DNA from: Diogma glabrata
Lineage: Eukaryota > Arthropoda > Insecta > Diptera > Cylindrotomidae
Reading direction: 5' to 3'
Length of the DNA: 64,000 nt
Assembly (NCBI GenBank): GCA_963693315.1
Contig: OY856186.1
Span: 372,997,663-373,061,662 of the forward strand
Under the pieces are notes generated by a model, which ran no database searches, was not told the DNA's origin, and saw nothing but the letters and a program-made list of their open reading frames with translations. The first letter of the stretch is position 1, and every line of letters begins with the position of its first letter. Shown here piece by piece: positions 9,722-20,837 of the stretch. The position numbers and the translations under genes were made by a program.

Positions 9722-12366
9722 TAGTGATGGGAACAATCGAATGATTTCAACAATCGAATAAATAGTAGTCGACATGTTGTAACAATCGAATAATTATTCG
9801 AAGTGTTTTTTTGTCGTCAACAAAGTAGAACACACCACCCCTAGGGTCACAAAACTAAAAAACTCGTTGGATTTTGGCCACTTCATTTTTCAGTTTAAAA
9901 AAAATTTAATAATAAAAAAATTATGTTTCTATTAGGTAAGGATGAATATGTCTATATGCGTATTTTCAGTATTGAGTTAAACGATCGAGCTACATTTTTT
10001 GAAAATTAATATCACATGGGCTTTCAGTATTTTATTCTAAATTGTTTGGTTAGCACTTTCAAAGTTTAAGTGTAATGGATGAGGACATTTTATCAGTCCC
10101 CAATGGAGTAACACTAGACAATTTTAAATTTAGAGTTTTAAGAACTCAGAAATATAGCTAAAAATACTATCTGCTGGTTCATTGACACTTTTGTAAAAAT
10201 CAAGAAACTTATGTTGTAAGCCAGTTAAAAAAAACTCATAAAAAGTACTGTATTGTAATAAAACAAGTTTGGCTTCTTTTGCTTGACGAATCAATCATTA
10301 CATTAGTGAAAACAACAAATTTTGATCTTTTATTGCCACTATGATGTCCTCCAATATTTTAGGACCCAAAACATTCTCAACTTTGCTTCCGCCTTCGTTC
10401 TAACACTCTAGAAGATGGCCTAAGTGAGAATCCAGAAGATGGCCTAACAAGGTAAATATACATAAAGTAACAGTAAAATTATAAAAAAACTTTGTTTTCT
10501 TTATTTTTTCCATTAATCTTATTAAATCGGTTATCTGCGTAAAGTAACAACAGATTAACATTATGTGATTTGTCCATTTTATTCATTTGAAAAACATTTT
10601 TATTGAATACTTGTTTACAGTGAAGACCTTGCCTGCTTATCTATTCGTAAACTAATCAGCAGTTAATTCGTGTAAAATTACTTTCATCACAAACGGCTAT
10701 AATTAATCTTTTGGTAGAGTGGTAAGGGTATCATATCTTAAACCTATAAATCCTACAATCGTTATAGATAAATTTCATAAAACAATATTTCAAAAAAATC
10801 TTCAGCAAGCACTTTGAGTTTCACACTTTAATGTCTTGATACCTGTTACATCTAAAGTTTAATAACAGTCATAGCTCAACAATAATCAAACTACGCAAAA
10901 CCAATATATTTAACAGACAAGTTTGTTTAATTTCTCCTACTTAATGAAATCCCAAAATGGTAAGATTTAATAATAAACTAAAAATTCTAATTAAAATCCT
11001 CGTTTTAATTCCGTATAATATTTTTGTCAAAATCAATAAATCCAATTTTTTCAATAACAAAAGAAGTAATTTATTTACAACGGAAAAATATATTTAAATA
11101 TAAATTAACAACGGATATATACTTTTACAATATGCATAAAATTCTTCTATTCCTTTTTTCCAAAAGTAATTCATTCACTGCCAAGAAAAAAACATATTTA
11201 AATATAAATAAACAACGCACATACATATACTTTTACAATATTCATTAAATTATTTTACTCCTTTATCTCAAAAAACGAAACAAAATGTTTTACTATAATC
11301 TATTTATGACAAATTGAAGTATCCTCAAAAACAAAACACAAAATAAAATTTTTCTTCAAATACTTTTTCATTGATGTAATATTTTTTATTTCATTGTTAT
11401 TGTACTACTATACATATAAATATATAAAGTCGATGTTTTAACAACTCGTTTTTAGGACCTAGATTGTTAGTTAATTAATTGTTGAATCACTAATTTCCAA
11501 ATGAATGATAAACAAAACAAAACTACCAAGTACCTACGCCTATTATAAAAAATAATGTAAAATTATCATTCCTTGATATCATAAGGATATTGTTGTTCTA
11601 TTTATAATTTTTCCAAATTATAACTCACATCAAATACCAAATTTTTCAGCAAAATATTTTTTGTAGGGATTAAAATACAAATATACACATACAAATATTT
11701 ATCAATAAAATAATTTTTCAATTATTCCTTTTAAATTTTGATAAAATATTAAATAACTATAGCTCAAAGCTCTTTAGATTTTTCATTGTATAGTTGAAGT
11801 ATTTTCAGAAACATTTTGCAAATAATTTTTTAAATCAAGAAAAGAAAACTACCTACAGGACCTGGTTCAACTATTTTTCAACCTCTCGATAACCATTTAT
11901 TCGATTCTTCCATTCAATTACTAATAAAAAAAAAGTTATTCAAATAAAAACACTTCGAATAAAAAACCTTTCGAATAAAAAAACTAGTAGTAAAAACACT
12001 TCGAATAAAAAAACCTTTCGAATAACAAAACTAGTAGTAAAAACACTTCGTATAAAAAAACACTTCGAATAAAAAAACCTTTCGAATAACAAAAATAGTA
12101 GTAAAAATACTTCGAATAAAAAAATTAGTAATGAAAACACTTCGAATAAAAAAACTAGTAATGAAAACACTTCGAATAAAAAAACTAGTAATGAAAACAC
12201 TTCGAATAAAAAAACTAGTAATTGAAACACTTCGAATAAAAAAACTAGTAATTATTTTTATTCGAATGAATTTTTTATTCGGTGTCTGTTATGAACAATC
12301 GAATAATTCGAAACGTTTCAACAATCGAATAATTCGATTGTTTTTATTCGATTGTTCCCATCACTA
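9722..12366. mobile_element. Non-autonomous hAT element (2645 bp)
   Basis: The terminal inverted repeat TAGTGATGGGAACAATCGAA starts at 9722 and reads inversely to 12366. The 8-bp duplication ATTGTTAT is perfect at 9714-9721 and 12367-12374. Both are diagnostic of hAT superfamily insertions. No transposase was recognised inside. The subterminal regions are rich in TTCGAATAA motifs, culminating in the minisatellite at 11940-12270. It is inserted in the CR1-like LINE. Confidence 0.92.
11940..12270. repeat. Minisatellite of cacttcgaataaaaaaacta units
   Basis: About ten to twelve variant copies of an ~30-bp unit containing ACTTCGAATAAAAAAAC and TAGTAATGAAAA, in the right subterminal part of the hAT element. 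The repeated TTCGAA core also occurs in the element's ends, so the array may be amplified transposase-binding sites. That is inference. Reading frames across it (a repeated LLVFLFEVFS peptide) are repeat artefacts. Confidence 0.85.
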
Positions 12367-12374
12367 ATTGTTAT

Positions 12375-12887
12375 TCACAACTTGAAAAAAGCTATAAACT
12401 ATCCAATTATAGCTTTTCAATCAAAGCTATAAACTATCCAAAATCTTCAAATGTTTTAATTCCTTTATAAATAAAAGCTAGTATTTCTCGCTTTAACCTT
12501 CCATCAAACATCCCTTTGAAATTCTTTTAACAAGAACTTATGAAAGTGATACGAACTCCTTTGAGATTAATGTATGTTGCCAAAGTCACAATATACAGAT
12601 GAAATCTTAAAAAGTCAAACTCAATTCCAAACAGAATTTAAGATTTATTTAAAACTGGCATAGATTTATCAATATAACATTTATTTTATATTATAAATTT
12701 TGAAAACTAAACATTACAATTTATTGTGTTAAACTGTCATATTAAACTTTTTAATATATTTTTTAAAAAAAGAGAAGTTTTAATATTTTGGAAAAATTAG
12801 AATGAATTAATATATTTTGTTTTTTATTTTTAAAACATCGCATGCTAAATTTGAATTTTTAAATTTTTAATTTTGATGTTCGCCACA
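12375..12887. other. No gene recognised
   Basis: AT-rich sequence between the hAT element and the next clear LINE ORF1 segment. It contains a short direct repeat (agctataaactatcc at about 12390 and 12426). It is probably decayed LINE sequence, but no motif supports that. Confidence 0.4.
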
Positions 12888-13429
12888 GGTAGCATGAAAG
12901 ATATTTACAACAAAATCAGTAATCTTCAATCAGTTCAGACAACAAATGTAATTAAAATACCAAAATCATGGGCAGATGTACTTAAAAGTACTTACTCAGT
13001 GCTAATTAAATCTAAGAAGCCGAACAATACATCAGATCAAACAAAGCACCAAACAAAATCCAAAATAGATGTTGTTCAAAAACATCTTAGTTGAAGAAGT
13101 TAAAAACATTCAAGACAGTGGGGTTAAGGGAACTTGTGCAAAAAAAAGTAATACGGAAAAGTTAAAAATGGTTGTAGAAGAAGAACTATTTGAAGAATTT
13201 GAAATTGTGCCTGAAATTGTATGATTACCAAGAATAAAAATTATTGAAATGTCAGATGACTACAACGACAATGAAATCATTCATTTTCTAAAAAAAAGTG
13301 TCTTTACCAATCAATATAGCAAAAATCATACATAAGCATGAAAATAAAAATTGGCGTTTCAATAACTATAATGCAATCGTTGAAATTGATTCTGTATCAT
13401 TTGAACATATAATGAGAACAGGTAAAATA

Positions 13430-15419
13430 CACTGTGCGACAGCCCAAACCCGCTGGGGTTCTGACTACCGGGAAAAGTTATATCGGTAAAAAAAAGTTAT
13501 ACGTGTCCCGGCGTTTCGCTGGGTCACGTCTAGGAATCGAGATATATCGATTTGAAGTTAGTAAGTATCATATAGGGGAAATTGTCACGTTTGGGGGTCT
13601 TTTTTTGACATAACTCGAGAACGACTAGTCCGATTTTGCTGAAACAAATTTAGAAATTAAGAATTACAATTCCTTTAATCTACTGATAAACTATACTGAA
13701 AAAGTAACGAAAAATAAAAAAATTAAAAAATAAAATAAATAAAAAATAAAAAAAATAAAATAAATAAATAAATAAAATAAAAATAAAAAAATAAAATGAA
13801 AAAATAATAAAAATATAATAATAAAATAAAAAAATTAAATTAAAAAGTATAATAAATAATAAATAAATAATAAATAAATAAATAATAAATAAATAATAAA
13901 TAAATAATAAATAAATAATAAATAAATAATAAATAAATAATAAATAAATAATAAATAAATAATAAATAAATAATAAATAAATAATAAATAAATAATAAAT
14001 AAATAATAAATAAATAATAAATAAATAATAAATAAATAATAAATAAATAATAAATAAATAATAAATAAATAATAAATAAATAATAAATAAATAATAAATA
14101 AATAATAAATAAATAATAAATAAATAATAAATAAATAATAAATAAATAATAAATAAATAATAAATAAATAATAAATAAATAATAAATAAATAATAAATAA
14201 ATAATAAATAAATAATAAATAAATAATAAATAAATAATAAATAAATAATAAATAAATAATAAATAAATAATAAATAAATAATAAATAAATAATAAATAAA
14301 TAATAAATAAATAATAAATAAATAATAAATAAATAATAAATAAATAATAAATAAATAATAAATAAATAATAAATAAATAATAAATAAATAATAAATAAAT
14401 AATAAATAAATAATAAATAAATAATAAATAAATAATAAATAAATAATAAATAAATAATAAATAAATAATAAATAAATAATAAATAAATAATAAATAATTG
14501 TAATAAATAATAATAATAAGTAATAATAATAAATAATAATAATAATCGTAATAAATAATAATAATTATTAATAATAAATAATAATAATAACAAATAATAA
14601 AAAATAATAATAATAATAATAAATAATAATAAAATATAATAAAATATAATAAAAATATAAAAATATAAAAATATAAAATAAAATTATAATAAAAATAATA
14701 AAATAAAATAATAATATAAAATAAATAAATCAAAATAAAAAAAATAAAAAATAAATAAAAGATAGAAAATAAAAATATAAAAGTAAAAAAAAATTAATCC
14801 ACATGTCCAATTACATTTAAAACAATAAATTTTGGAGTTTATTCCAGTAAAAATATTAAAAAAAAAAATTTCTATGAAAAATCAATATTCTTGTTAAAAT
14901 GAGATACCTTTACTTAATTGTAAATAAAGGCGAAACGCGTTCATCGATTTTCATGATCCATGTCTCATTTTGTGCACAGATTATGTGATTTTACGTCAAA
15001 GTAATAAGACATGAAACTTTTTCCCGTTTTGAATTTTTCATGATTTTTTAATATACAATTTTTTTATTTTTTACGCAAAAAATTATTTTTTTTCTTCATT
15101 AATTTATTTATAACTGTGAAACTGTTGATCGTATAAAGAAATAGTATAGTGGTAGATTAAAGGAATTGTTATTCTTAATTTTTTTTTTATCTGTTTCAGT
15201 AAAATCGGACTAGTCGTTCTCGAGTAATGTCAAAAAAAGACCCCCAAACGTGACCATTTCCCCTATATGATACCTATTAACTTCAAATCGATGTATCGCG
15301 ATTCCTAAACGTGACCCAGCAAAACGCCGGGACACGTATATCTTTTTTTTACCGATATAATTTTTTCCGGTAGTCAGAACCCCAGCGGATCACTGACCCC
15401 TACCATTTGTCGCACAGTG
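13430..15419. mobile_element. CACTA-like fold-back element (1990 bp)
   Basis: It begins CACTGTGCGACA and ends in the inverse TGTCGCACAGTG. It is flanked by the 3-bp duplication ATA (13427-13429 and 15420-15422), as CACTA/EnSpm elements produce. The arms are inverted repeats of about 270-290 bp, including CCGCTGGGGTTCTGACTACC, with a ~17-bp deletion in the left arm. The middle is a long AT-only block with an 11-bp minisatellite. No transposase was seen, so it is non-autonomous. A Transib or Chapaev origin was considered because of the CACTGTG start, but those make 5- or 4-bp duplications. Confidence 0.85.
13861..14495. repeat. Exact 11-bp minisatellite (taaataaataa)n
   Basis: About 57 head-to-tail copies of an 11-bp unit, nearly without error, in the loop of the CACTA-like fold-back. 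It is surrounded by degenerate A/T-only sequence (13700-13860 and 14495-14790). Because 11 is not a multiple of 3 and the minus strand lacks stops, it produces long repetitive minus-strand frames (13835-14733) that are not genes. Confidence 0.97.
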
Positions 15420-15679
15420 ATATATACCAAATGGTATAGATGTCGTGTTTTTGAAGATTTAAATGTAAATAGGTGTTTTAAATGTTGTGGATATAACCAC
15501 AAAGCATCCAAATGTACAAAAGAGCAGGTATGTTTAAAATGACCAAATAATTTGTAAATCAGCGGTAATAAAATGCATTAATTGTGCAGAAATTGTACAG
15601 TGTTTCAACGTAAATGTGCCCATGCAAGACAAAGTATTAAATACACAGATTAACAATCAAAGACAATTGAAATAATATA

Positions 15680-17457
15680 TGTCAATTGTAAAAGTTTACT
15701 ACAAAATTTAACCCAAATTGAATCAATTATTTTCTATAAAAAACCAAATATATTGTTACTTTCTGAAACGCGTATAACAGAGGACATTGGTTTAGAAGGA
15801 GTATATATACTGGGATATAAACTGTATTTAACATATTCAAATTTAAGGCATACTGATGACGTAGCATTGTATGTAAGAAATGAAATAAAGTGTTTTTTAA
15901 TGGACCAAAATTTTGAAACAGGTGGGTTTCAGTCAAATTTACATCAATGATTGTAACTGTGATATATAGATCGCCGAGTAGCAACAAACGGAACTTCTTA
16001 AAATGGTCCAAACATTTTATTGATTCTCATGTAAATTATGAAATAAATAACAATTTGCGGTGATTTTAATATTGGTATTGCAAAAGATGGGTATGCCCAA
16101 AATTTTCTTGAAATAATAAATTTCAATGGAATGAAACAACTTGCCTCCGAATATACGAGAATAACAGAGTCCTCGAAAACAATAATTGATTTAGTAATTT
16201 CAAACAACTTTGACATAAAAACACTTCAATTGAATAACTATAAAATAGCAGATCATGAAACATTAGGTACATATATTGCTCGAACAAAAGGATATAGGCA
16301 ATACTGAAATTAAACAAGTAAAATTTTTTAAATATGATATAAATAAATTAAATAGTAATTTTGTACAATGTGTCTGAATAGGATAATCTATAGATATTAA
16401 CATATTAGCAACGAGGTTTACTAAAAGCTTAGAACTTGCTACCCGAGAGTTGCGCTCAACAAAACCAATTACTTATAAAAATAATATGCTATAGTACGAC
16501 AATAATCTGAAAGAGTTAAAACTAAAACGAGATCGACTTTGGCAGATCGTTCGTTTTATTATGATTGATTGGAATACTTACAAAAGTATTAGAAACCAAT
16601 TTGTGGATAAGCTACGTTGCAACAAAGACACTTTTATTAAAAATAAATTATTATCCGCAGGAAATGATTCAAAAGGAGTATGGAAAATTATTAAGAATTA
16701 TGTTCTTGGAACCAAAAACGTTGAAATTGAATCTGTTATATTTGGAAATAACGTAGTCACAAAACAAATTAGAAATTGCTCAAAAATTCAACTCATCGTT
16801 TTTTGTACTTCAAAACATAGAAATAGATGACATTGTAAATGCATTAAATAGTATTGAATGTCAGACTGATATAGAGGGATACACAGTCAAATTTATGTTG
16901 GAAACTTTACCAATGATAGGGAAACCCCTACTCCAAATAATAAATTGTTCATTGCAAACAGGAACCTGATCTTGAAGCATGGAAGATATCTACTATCATT
17001 CCAATTCAAAAAATACATAACACAAAACTTTGTCAGGAATTTAAACAGATCAACATTTTACCAACTTTTGAACAGGTATTGGAGATCATATAGTGAAAAC
17101 CAACTGCTGGAATACATAGATCAAAAAAACATTTTACGTGTTGAACAATCTGGTTTCCGGAAATCACATTCGTGTGAAACTGCTTTAAACTATGTAATAA
17201 ATGAGTTGAAATTAAGAACTAAAAATGGTGAAAATGTAATTATCACGTTTTTGGACAATTGATCACAAATCGCTCATTGAAAAGCTAGATAACTACGGCA
17301 TTCGTGGAGTAACAAAGAAATGGTTTGAATGTTATCTAAAAAACCGAGAAAAAAAACAAAAATTAGTGACAATGCATCAAAATTTGTGGTAAATAACATT
17401 GGTGTACCACAAGGAAATGTGTTGGGGCCGTTGCTGTTTAAATTATATAAATACATA
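15680..17457 (+). pseudogene. LINE ORF2: endonuclease and N-terminal reverse transcriptase, decayed
   Basis: An apurinic-type endonuclease domain is visible as YVNCKSLLQN and LLLSETRITED (15680-15790), GDFNIGIAKDGYA (about 16057) and a final IADHE (about 16249). These correspond to the N, E, GDFN and SDH catalytic regions of LINE endonucleases. A linker follows (16561-16830). Reverse transcriptase starts about 16960 with AWKISTIIPI, then VEQSGFRKSHSCETALN (17140-17190), FLDN, KLDNYGIRGVTKKWFECYL (17280) and GVPQGNVLGPLLF (17401). Stops and frameshifts occur throughout. At 17458-17467 an RTE-like LINE has inserted. ORF2 resumes at 20146. Confidence 0.8.
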
Positions 17458-17803
17458 AATAGTATCACCTTGGGCCGCTTATTTTGAGAATCTTCTCAAC
17501 TTAAGTGACCACCCACAAGTCGGGCGACGAGCAAAGCTTATTCATGCATCAAAGGTACATATTGACGAACCAACCAAAGAGGAATTCGAAGCGGCGCTGT
17601 CAAAATTAAAACGCAATAAAGCACCTGGTATCGACGATATAACATCCGAAATGATTGTACATGGTGGCGAAACTCTATCCTTAAAATTGTTTGAACTTGT
17701 TCAAATGATCTGGAGGACTGAAACACTGCCATAGGACTGGAACTCAGCTATGCTGATACCAATCCATAAAAAAGGTAATCGCCTATGTAGTAAAACAAAT
17801 TAC

Positions 17804-18929
17804 GTGTTTTACCACAGCAACTTCCCAAAAAACCAAACACAATAATTAACATTTCCCAATATTCCAAATTATACACAAATAAATTTCTAGTCCAAATTAT
17901 AAATAAATAGTCCAACAAAAACGCAACATTGACCTAAACTCTAGTTTTCCATTTCGATTACAATTTCATAAAACCTTTTTCGCAAATCGTATATTTTTTC
18001 CAATTTTATTTAAACAATATTTCCGCGTTAATAACCTAAATCTTTATTAAAATTAAAATAAGCGCTTAATTCGCGAAATTACATTACATAATTTTTAAAT
18101 AACAAAAAACTAAAATATGGTCAGTGGGTCGTTTTCATTGCAATACCAATTAATAATAAATATCAATTTAAAAATCAATTTCCAAAGGTAATCAATTTTA
18201 AATTATAAAAGTAATATTTTAAAATCAAAATCGTAGTAGTCGGAACAAACAAATCGAATAAAGTCATTTCATTTTAAATCAGTCAAAAAAGTAAAAAATC
18301 AATCAAGTGAGTTTTACAAAAATCTATGAAATCAGTAGTTCGTTATCGGTAACATTAGCAACAAGTTTTAAAACAAATATTATAAAACCATCACTCGGTT
18401 ATTAAGTTTACAACAAGCAATTAAGATACAATCGTTAAGTTTTCTAATGTTAATATATTATTAGTTAATAAGAACAGTGGCAGTTATAGCAGTGCAAATA
18501 AAGTTATATTAAAATATATGTTTCTAATTAAACAAATAAATGTGTTTAAATAAACTTTTTCGAAAATAAATTATTAATAAATAGTAATAGTGCCAAAGGC
18601 GGAATCAAACCGCATCAAGATATTAAATTAAGTAGTGCCACATTATTCACTATACTTTAAACTAGTGTATATAAACCAAGCTACAATACAAATTATACCT
18701 TAAGTAGTGTTCAACAATCAGTTTGCACTACATTTCCGAATCAACATTGGTGTACAAACAATTATTGTACTACATTTGGCAGTTCGACATATTGAAATAA
18801 GTAGTGTTATAAATACATCAAGCAATATCACTACATGATCACAAAGTAGTTTAGATAAATTATTTGCACTACAATTTATCATTAGTAGTGTCCTAAACTA
18901 TTTTGGCACTACACCTACAATGTGCAAGC
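17804..18929. mobile_element. Unidentified 1.1-kb insertion inside RTE-like RT
   Basis: The RT frame stops matching after ...AAATTAC (17803) and resumes at TACAGAGGAATC (18930). TAC is shared by both sides; the wider pairs CAAATTAC and CAAGCTAC agree at 6 of 8 bases. The insert is AT-rich, starts GTGTTTTACCACAGC, has no terminal inverted repeats that I can see and no coding sequence. It carries a cluster of small stem-loops at its right end. A solo LTR (TG...CA ends can be found) or a MITE are both possible. I cannot classify it. Confidence 0.6.
18631..18912. repeat. Cluster of repeated GTAGTG...CACTAC stem-loops
   Basis: The same short stem recurs: GTAGTG 18704-18709 with CACTAC 18726-18731; GTAGTG 18801-18806 with CACTAC 18829-18834; GTAGT 18846-18850 with ACTAC 18868-18872; GTAGTG 18885-18890 with CACTAC 18907-18912. 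There is an incomplete first unit at 18631 and an extra GTACTAC near 18778. Loops are 16-22 nt and unrelated in sequence. The function is unknown. Confidence 0.75.
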
Positions 18930-20145
18930 TACAGAGGAATCGCTCTCCTCTGCACAGCATATAAGATAAGAATGATTTTGGAAAAGTGTCAAGAGTTCAA
19001 CACACCTGTGCACCAACTTCTCATTGATTTCAGGAAGGCCTACGACTCTCTCGAACGAAAGACTTTATGGTCTGCTCTGGTGTCAATGGGAATTCCTGGT
19101 AAACTGGTATCACTATGCAAAATGACAGTACAGAACTCTCAATGCTGTGTACGAGTAGAGAACGAAATATCAAAATTTTTTAAAGTCGACTCCGGTTTAA
19201 GGCAAGGTGAGACCATCTCTCCTACACCTTTTAATTTAGCCTTGGAATATGTGTGCCGTCAAAAGAAACTACCGACCAATTACCACAATATCTGGTCAAT
19301 AAAGTCAGTACAGATGATTGCTTACGCTGATGATCTTGTCTTCCTCGGCCGAAGTGAAGCTGTTATGAGTGAGACTTTCAAGTCGCTTGAGAGTGGTGCT
19401 AGGAAAATTGGTCTACAAATCAACTACAATAAAACAAAACATATGAATGTTTCAAGAGAGGCTGAGAAGAACGATTTGATGTGCGGCGATGAACGAATTG
19501 AGGGAGTTGAATCTTTTAAATATTTGGGATCAATGCTTGACTCAAACAATAGCATACTTACGGATATAAAAGCTCGACTTACTGCAGGTAATCGAACTTT
19601 CTATTCAATTAAACCTCTCCTTGGATCACCGTATGTATCAACTAACACCAAGCTCAAGTTATACAAGACATTGATTAGACCGGTCGTGATGTATGAGTCG
19701 CAAACGTAGACCCTTACACAAAATGACGAATCGCATTTATCTGTATTTGAGTGTAAGATCCTACGCTACATTTTTGGTCCACTTAAGACAGACGATGGAG
19801 AGTATAGAACCCAGTATAACTTTGAGATCAGAGACCTTCTTGAGGGTCCTGATATAATAGGTTGTATCCGTTCTAATAGGATTGCTTGGTTTGGGTATGT
19901 TCTACGAGCTGATTCACAGTCTGGAATGATTAGAAAAATGTACGTTAGTACCCCAGGGAGTGGGCGACCGCGAGGTAGACCACGACTACAATGGGAGACT
20001 GAGGTAATAAACGACGTTAAAAAAATCGGCTGCCATGGCAATTATGTCGCTGTTACGAATGACCGTGGTGAATATTCAAAGCTGATTAACCTGGCAACGC
20101 TCCTACATGGAGCATGAACGCCTTAAAAGAAAAAAAATAGTATCA

Positions 20146-20440
20146 GATATAAACAAAATTAACACAAAACTTTTTGCTGATGATACTTTATTTTTCGTTG
20201 GAAAAAATCAATAGCTCAAGGAACTAGAACTATGAATGACCAGTTAACACTTTTAAATGAATGGCTAAGCTATCACAAATTGAAATTAAATGTCGATAAA
20301 ACAAAGTATATGATTCTTCATAACTCATCAAATGAGGCTAGAAAACTAAAACTTTAAATTGCTGGAAAACAGATTGAACTAGTAGATGAAATTAAATATT
20401 TGGGTGTTATAATTGACAATTGACAAGAGTCACATTGGTT
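20146..20440 (+). pseudogene. CR1-like LINE reverse transcriptase, C-terminal part
   Basis: Resumes the LINE interrupted at 17457. The translation includes INTKLFADDTLFFVG (the FADD catalytic centre), QLTLLNEWLSYHKLKLNVDK, TKYMILHNSS and EIKYLGVIID, the standard end of the palm and thumb. Three in-frame stops are present. The sequence fades into A-rich DNA after 20440. Confidence 0.82.
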
Positions 20441-20837
20441 ATGTTAAAAAAAGAAGCAAAACAAAAAATAAAAAAAATTTTAAAAATCACACTTTTATTG
20501 AAAACGAACTAAAAACTAAAAAATAAATTTTACATTGACAGAACACGATGTTCCAAAGAAACAAAAGTTATGTTCAAACGTTAAATCTTTCATTAATAAC
20601 TGTGTTTGCTTTCAAACTGTAATAAGGAAATAAATATTTAAATATTTTTTAAACAATTTAACACATATGGCACAATTAGATGTACAGACTAGAATACTAT
20701 TTAACTAGAAGTTTTGTTAGATAAATAATTTTCCGTTACAGTTTTTTACAAAAAATAAAAGTAATATTATAAATTGTAGGTAATAAATATATGTAGAAAA
20801 TGCGCTAATTCTAAATCTTAATTATGTAATAAGTATA
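20441..20837. other. No gene recognised
   Basis: A/T-rich sequence between the LINE remnant and the next repeat-family copy. Probably LINE 3' trailer plus intron. Nothing specific seen. Confidence 0.4.

Larger units (their letters stand above)
12888..15680 (+). pseudogene. LINE ORF1 centre and CCHC zinc knuckles, split by CACTA-like element
   Basis: 12888-13094 encodes SMKDIYNKISNLQ and KIPKSWADVLKSTYS. After frameshifts, 13290-13429 encodes SLPINIAKIIHKHENKNWRF and a segment ending RTGK. The frame is then cut by the 13430-15419 element. It resumes at 15423 with YTKWYRCRVFED, then NRCFKCCGYNHKASKCTKEQ (a C-x2-C-x4-H-x4-C knuckle) and traces of a second knuckle (KCINCAE). Excising the insertion with one copy of its ATA duplication joins the frame exactly (...GKI/YTKW...). 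This is the nucleic-acid-binding gag-like ORF1 of the CR1/Jockey-type LINE, now dead. Confidence 0.75.
17500..20117 (+). pseudogene. RTE-like reverse transcriptase, split and with nonsense codons
   Basis: The first part (17500-17803) encodes EPTKEEFEAALSKLKRNKAP and GIDDITSEM, ending IPIHKKGN, with a TAG where a residue before DWN is expected (about 17732). After the 1.1-kb insertion, RT continues at 18930 with YRGIALLCTAYK, LLIDFRKAYDSLERK (first catalytic Asp), GLRQGETISP and AYADDLVFLG (catalytic YADD, about 19324). It then has YLGSMLDSNNSILTDIKARL, and a TAG at 19707-19709 where a Trp codon is usual. The frame continues to 20117 with the PGSGRPRGRPRLQWE tail. The enzyme would copy its own mRNA at a nicked target. 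This copy cannot. Confidence 0.88.
17468..20135 (+). mobile_element. RTE-like LINE insertion with 10-bp duplication
   Basis: A 5'-truncated LINE lies between perfect 10-bp direct repeats AATAGTATCA (17458-17467 and 20136-20145) and ends in an A-rich tail (aaaagaaaaaaaa) next to the right repeat. It interrupts the reverse transcriptase of the CR1-like LINE. Inside, its own ORF is broken by a 1.1-kb insertion (17804-18929). The 3' part is very similar to the minus-strand remnant at 5450-9175, so this family has at least two copies in this intron. Confidence 0.9.
9380..20460 (+). mobile_element. CR1/Jockey-like non-LTR retrotransposon, old and much interrupted
   Basis: A plus-strand LINE can be followed in order through its insertions: PHD-type finger (9410-9592), ORF1 centre (about 12888-13429), CCHC knuckles (15423-15600), endonuclease (about 15680-16315), reverse transcriptase part 1 (16880-17457) and part 2 with FADD (20146-20440). 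It was interrupted by a hAT MITE at 9722-12366, a CACTA-like element at 13430-15419 and an RTE-like LINE at 17468-20135. Each of these carries a target-site duplication that, when reduced to one copy, rejoins the LINE. Many stops and frameshifts are present. The CR1/Jockey-like label rests on ORF1 architecture and RT motifs, without a phylogeny. Confidence 0.8.

Noticed and set aside
11940..12230. Minus-strand frame with repeated LLVFLFEVFS peptide
   Set aside because: Translation of the hAT subterminal minisatellite.
13835..14733. Two long minus-strand reading frames of 252 and 297 codons
   Set aside because: They are translations of the A/T-only 11-bp satellite and its degenerate flanks (endless Leu-Ile-Tyr-Phe); no start context, domain or composition of a protein.
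13430..15419. Transib/RAG-type element suggested by the CACTGTG heptamer
   Set aside because: The duplication supported by the restored ORF is 3 bp (ATA), not 5 bp; no transposase is present to decide otherwise.
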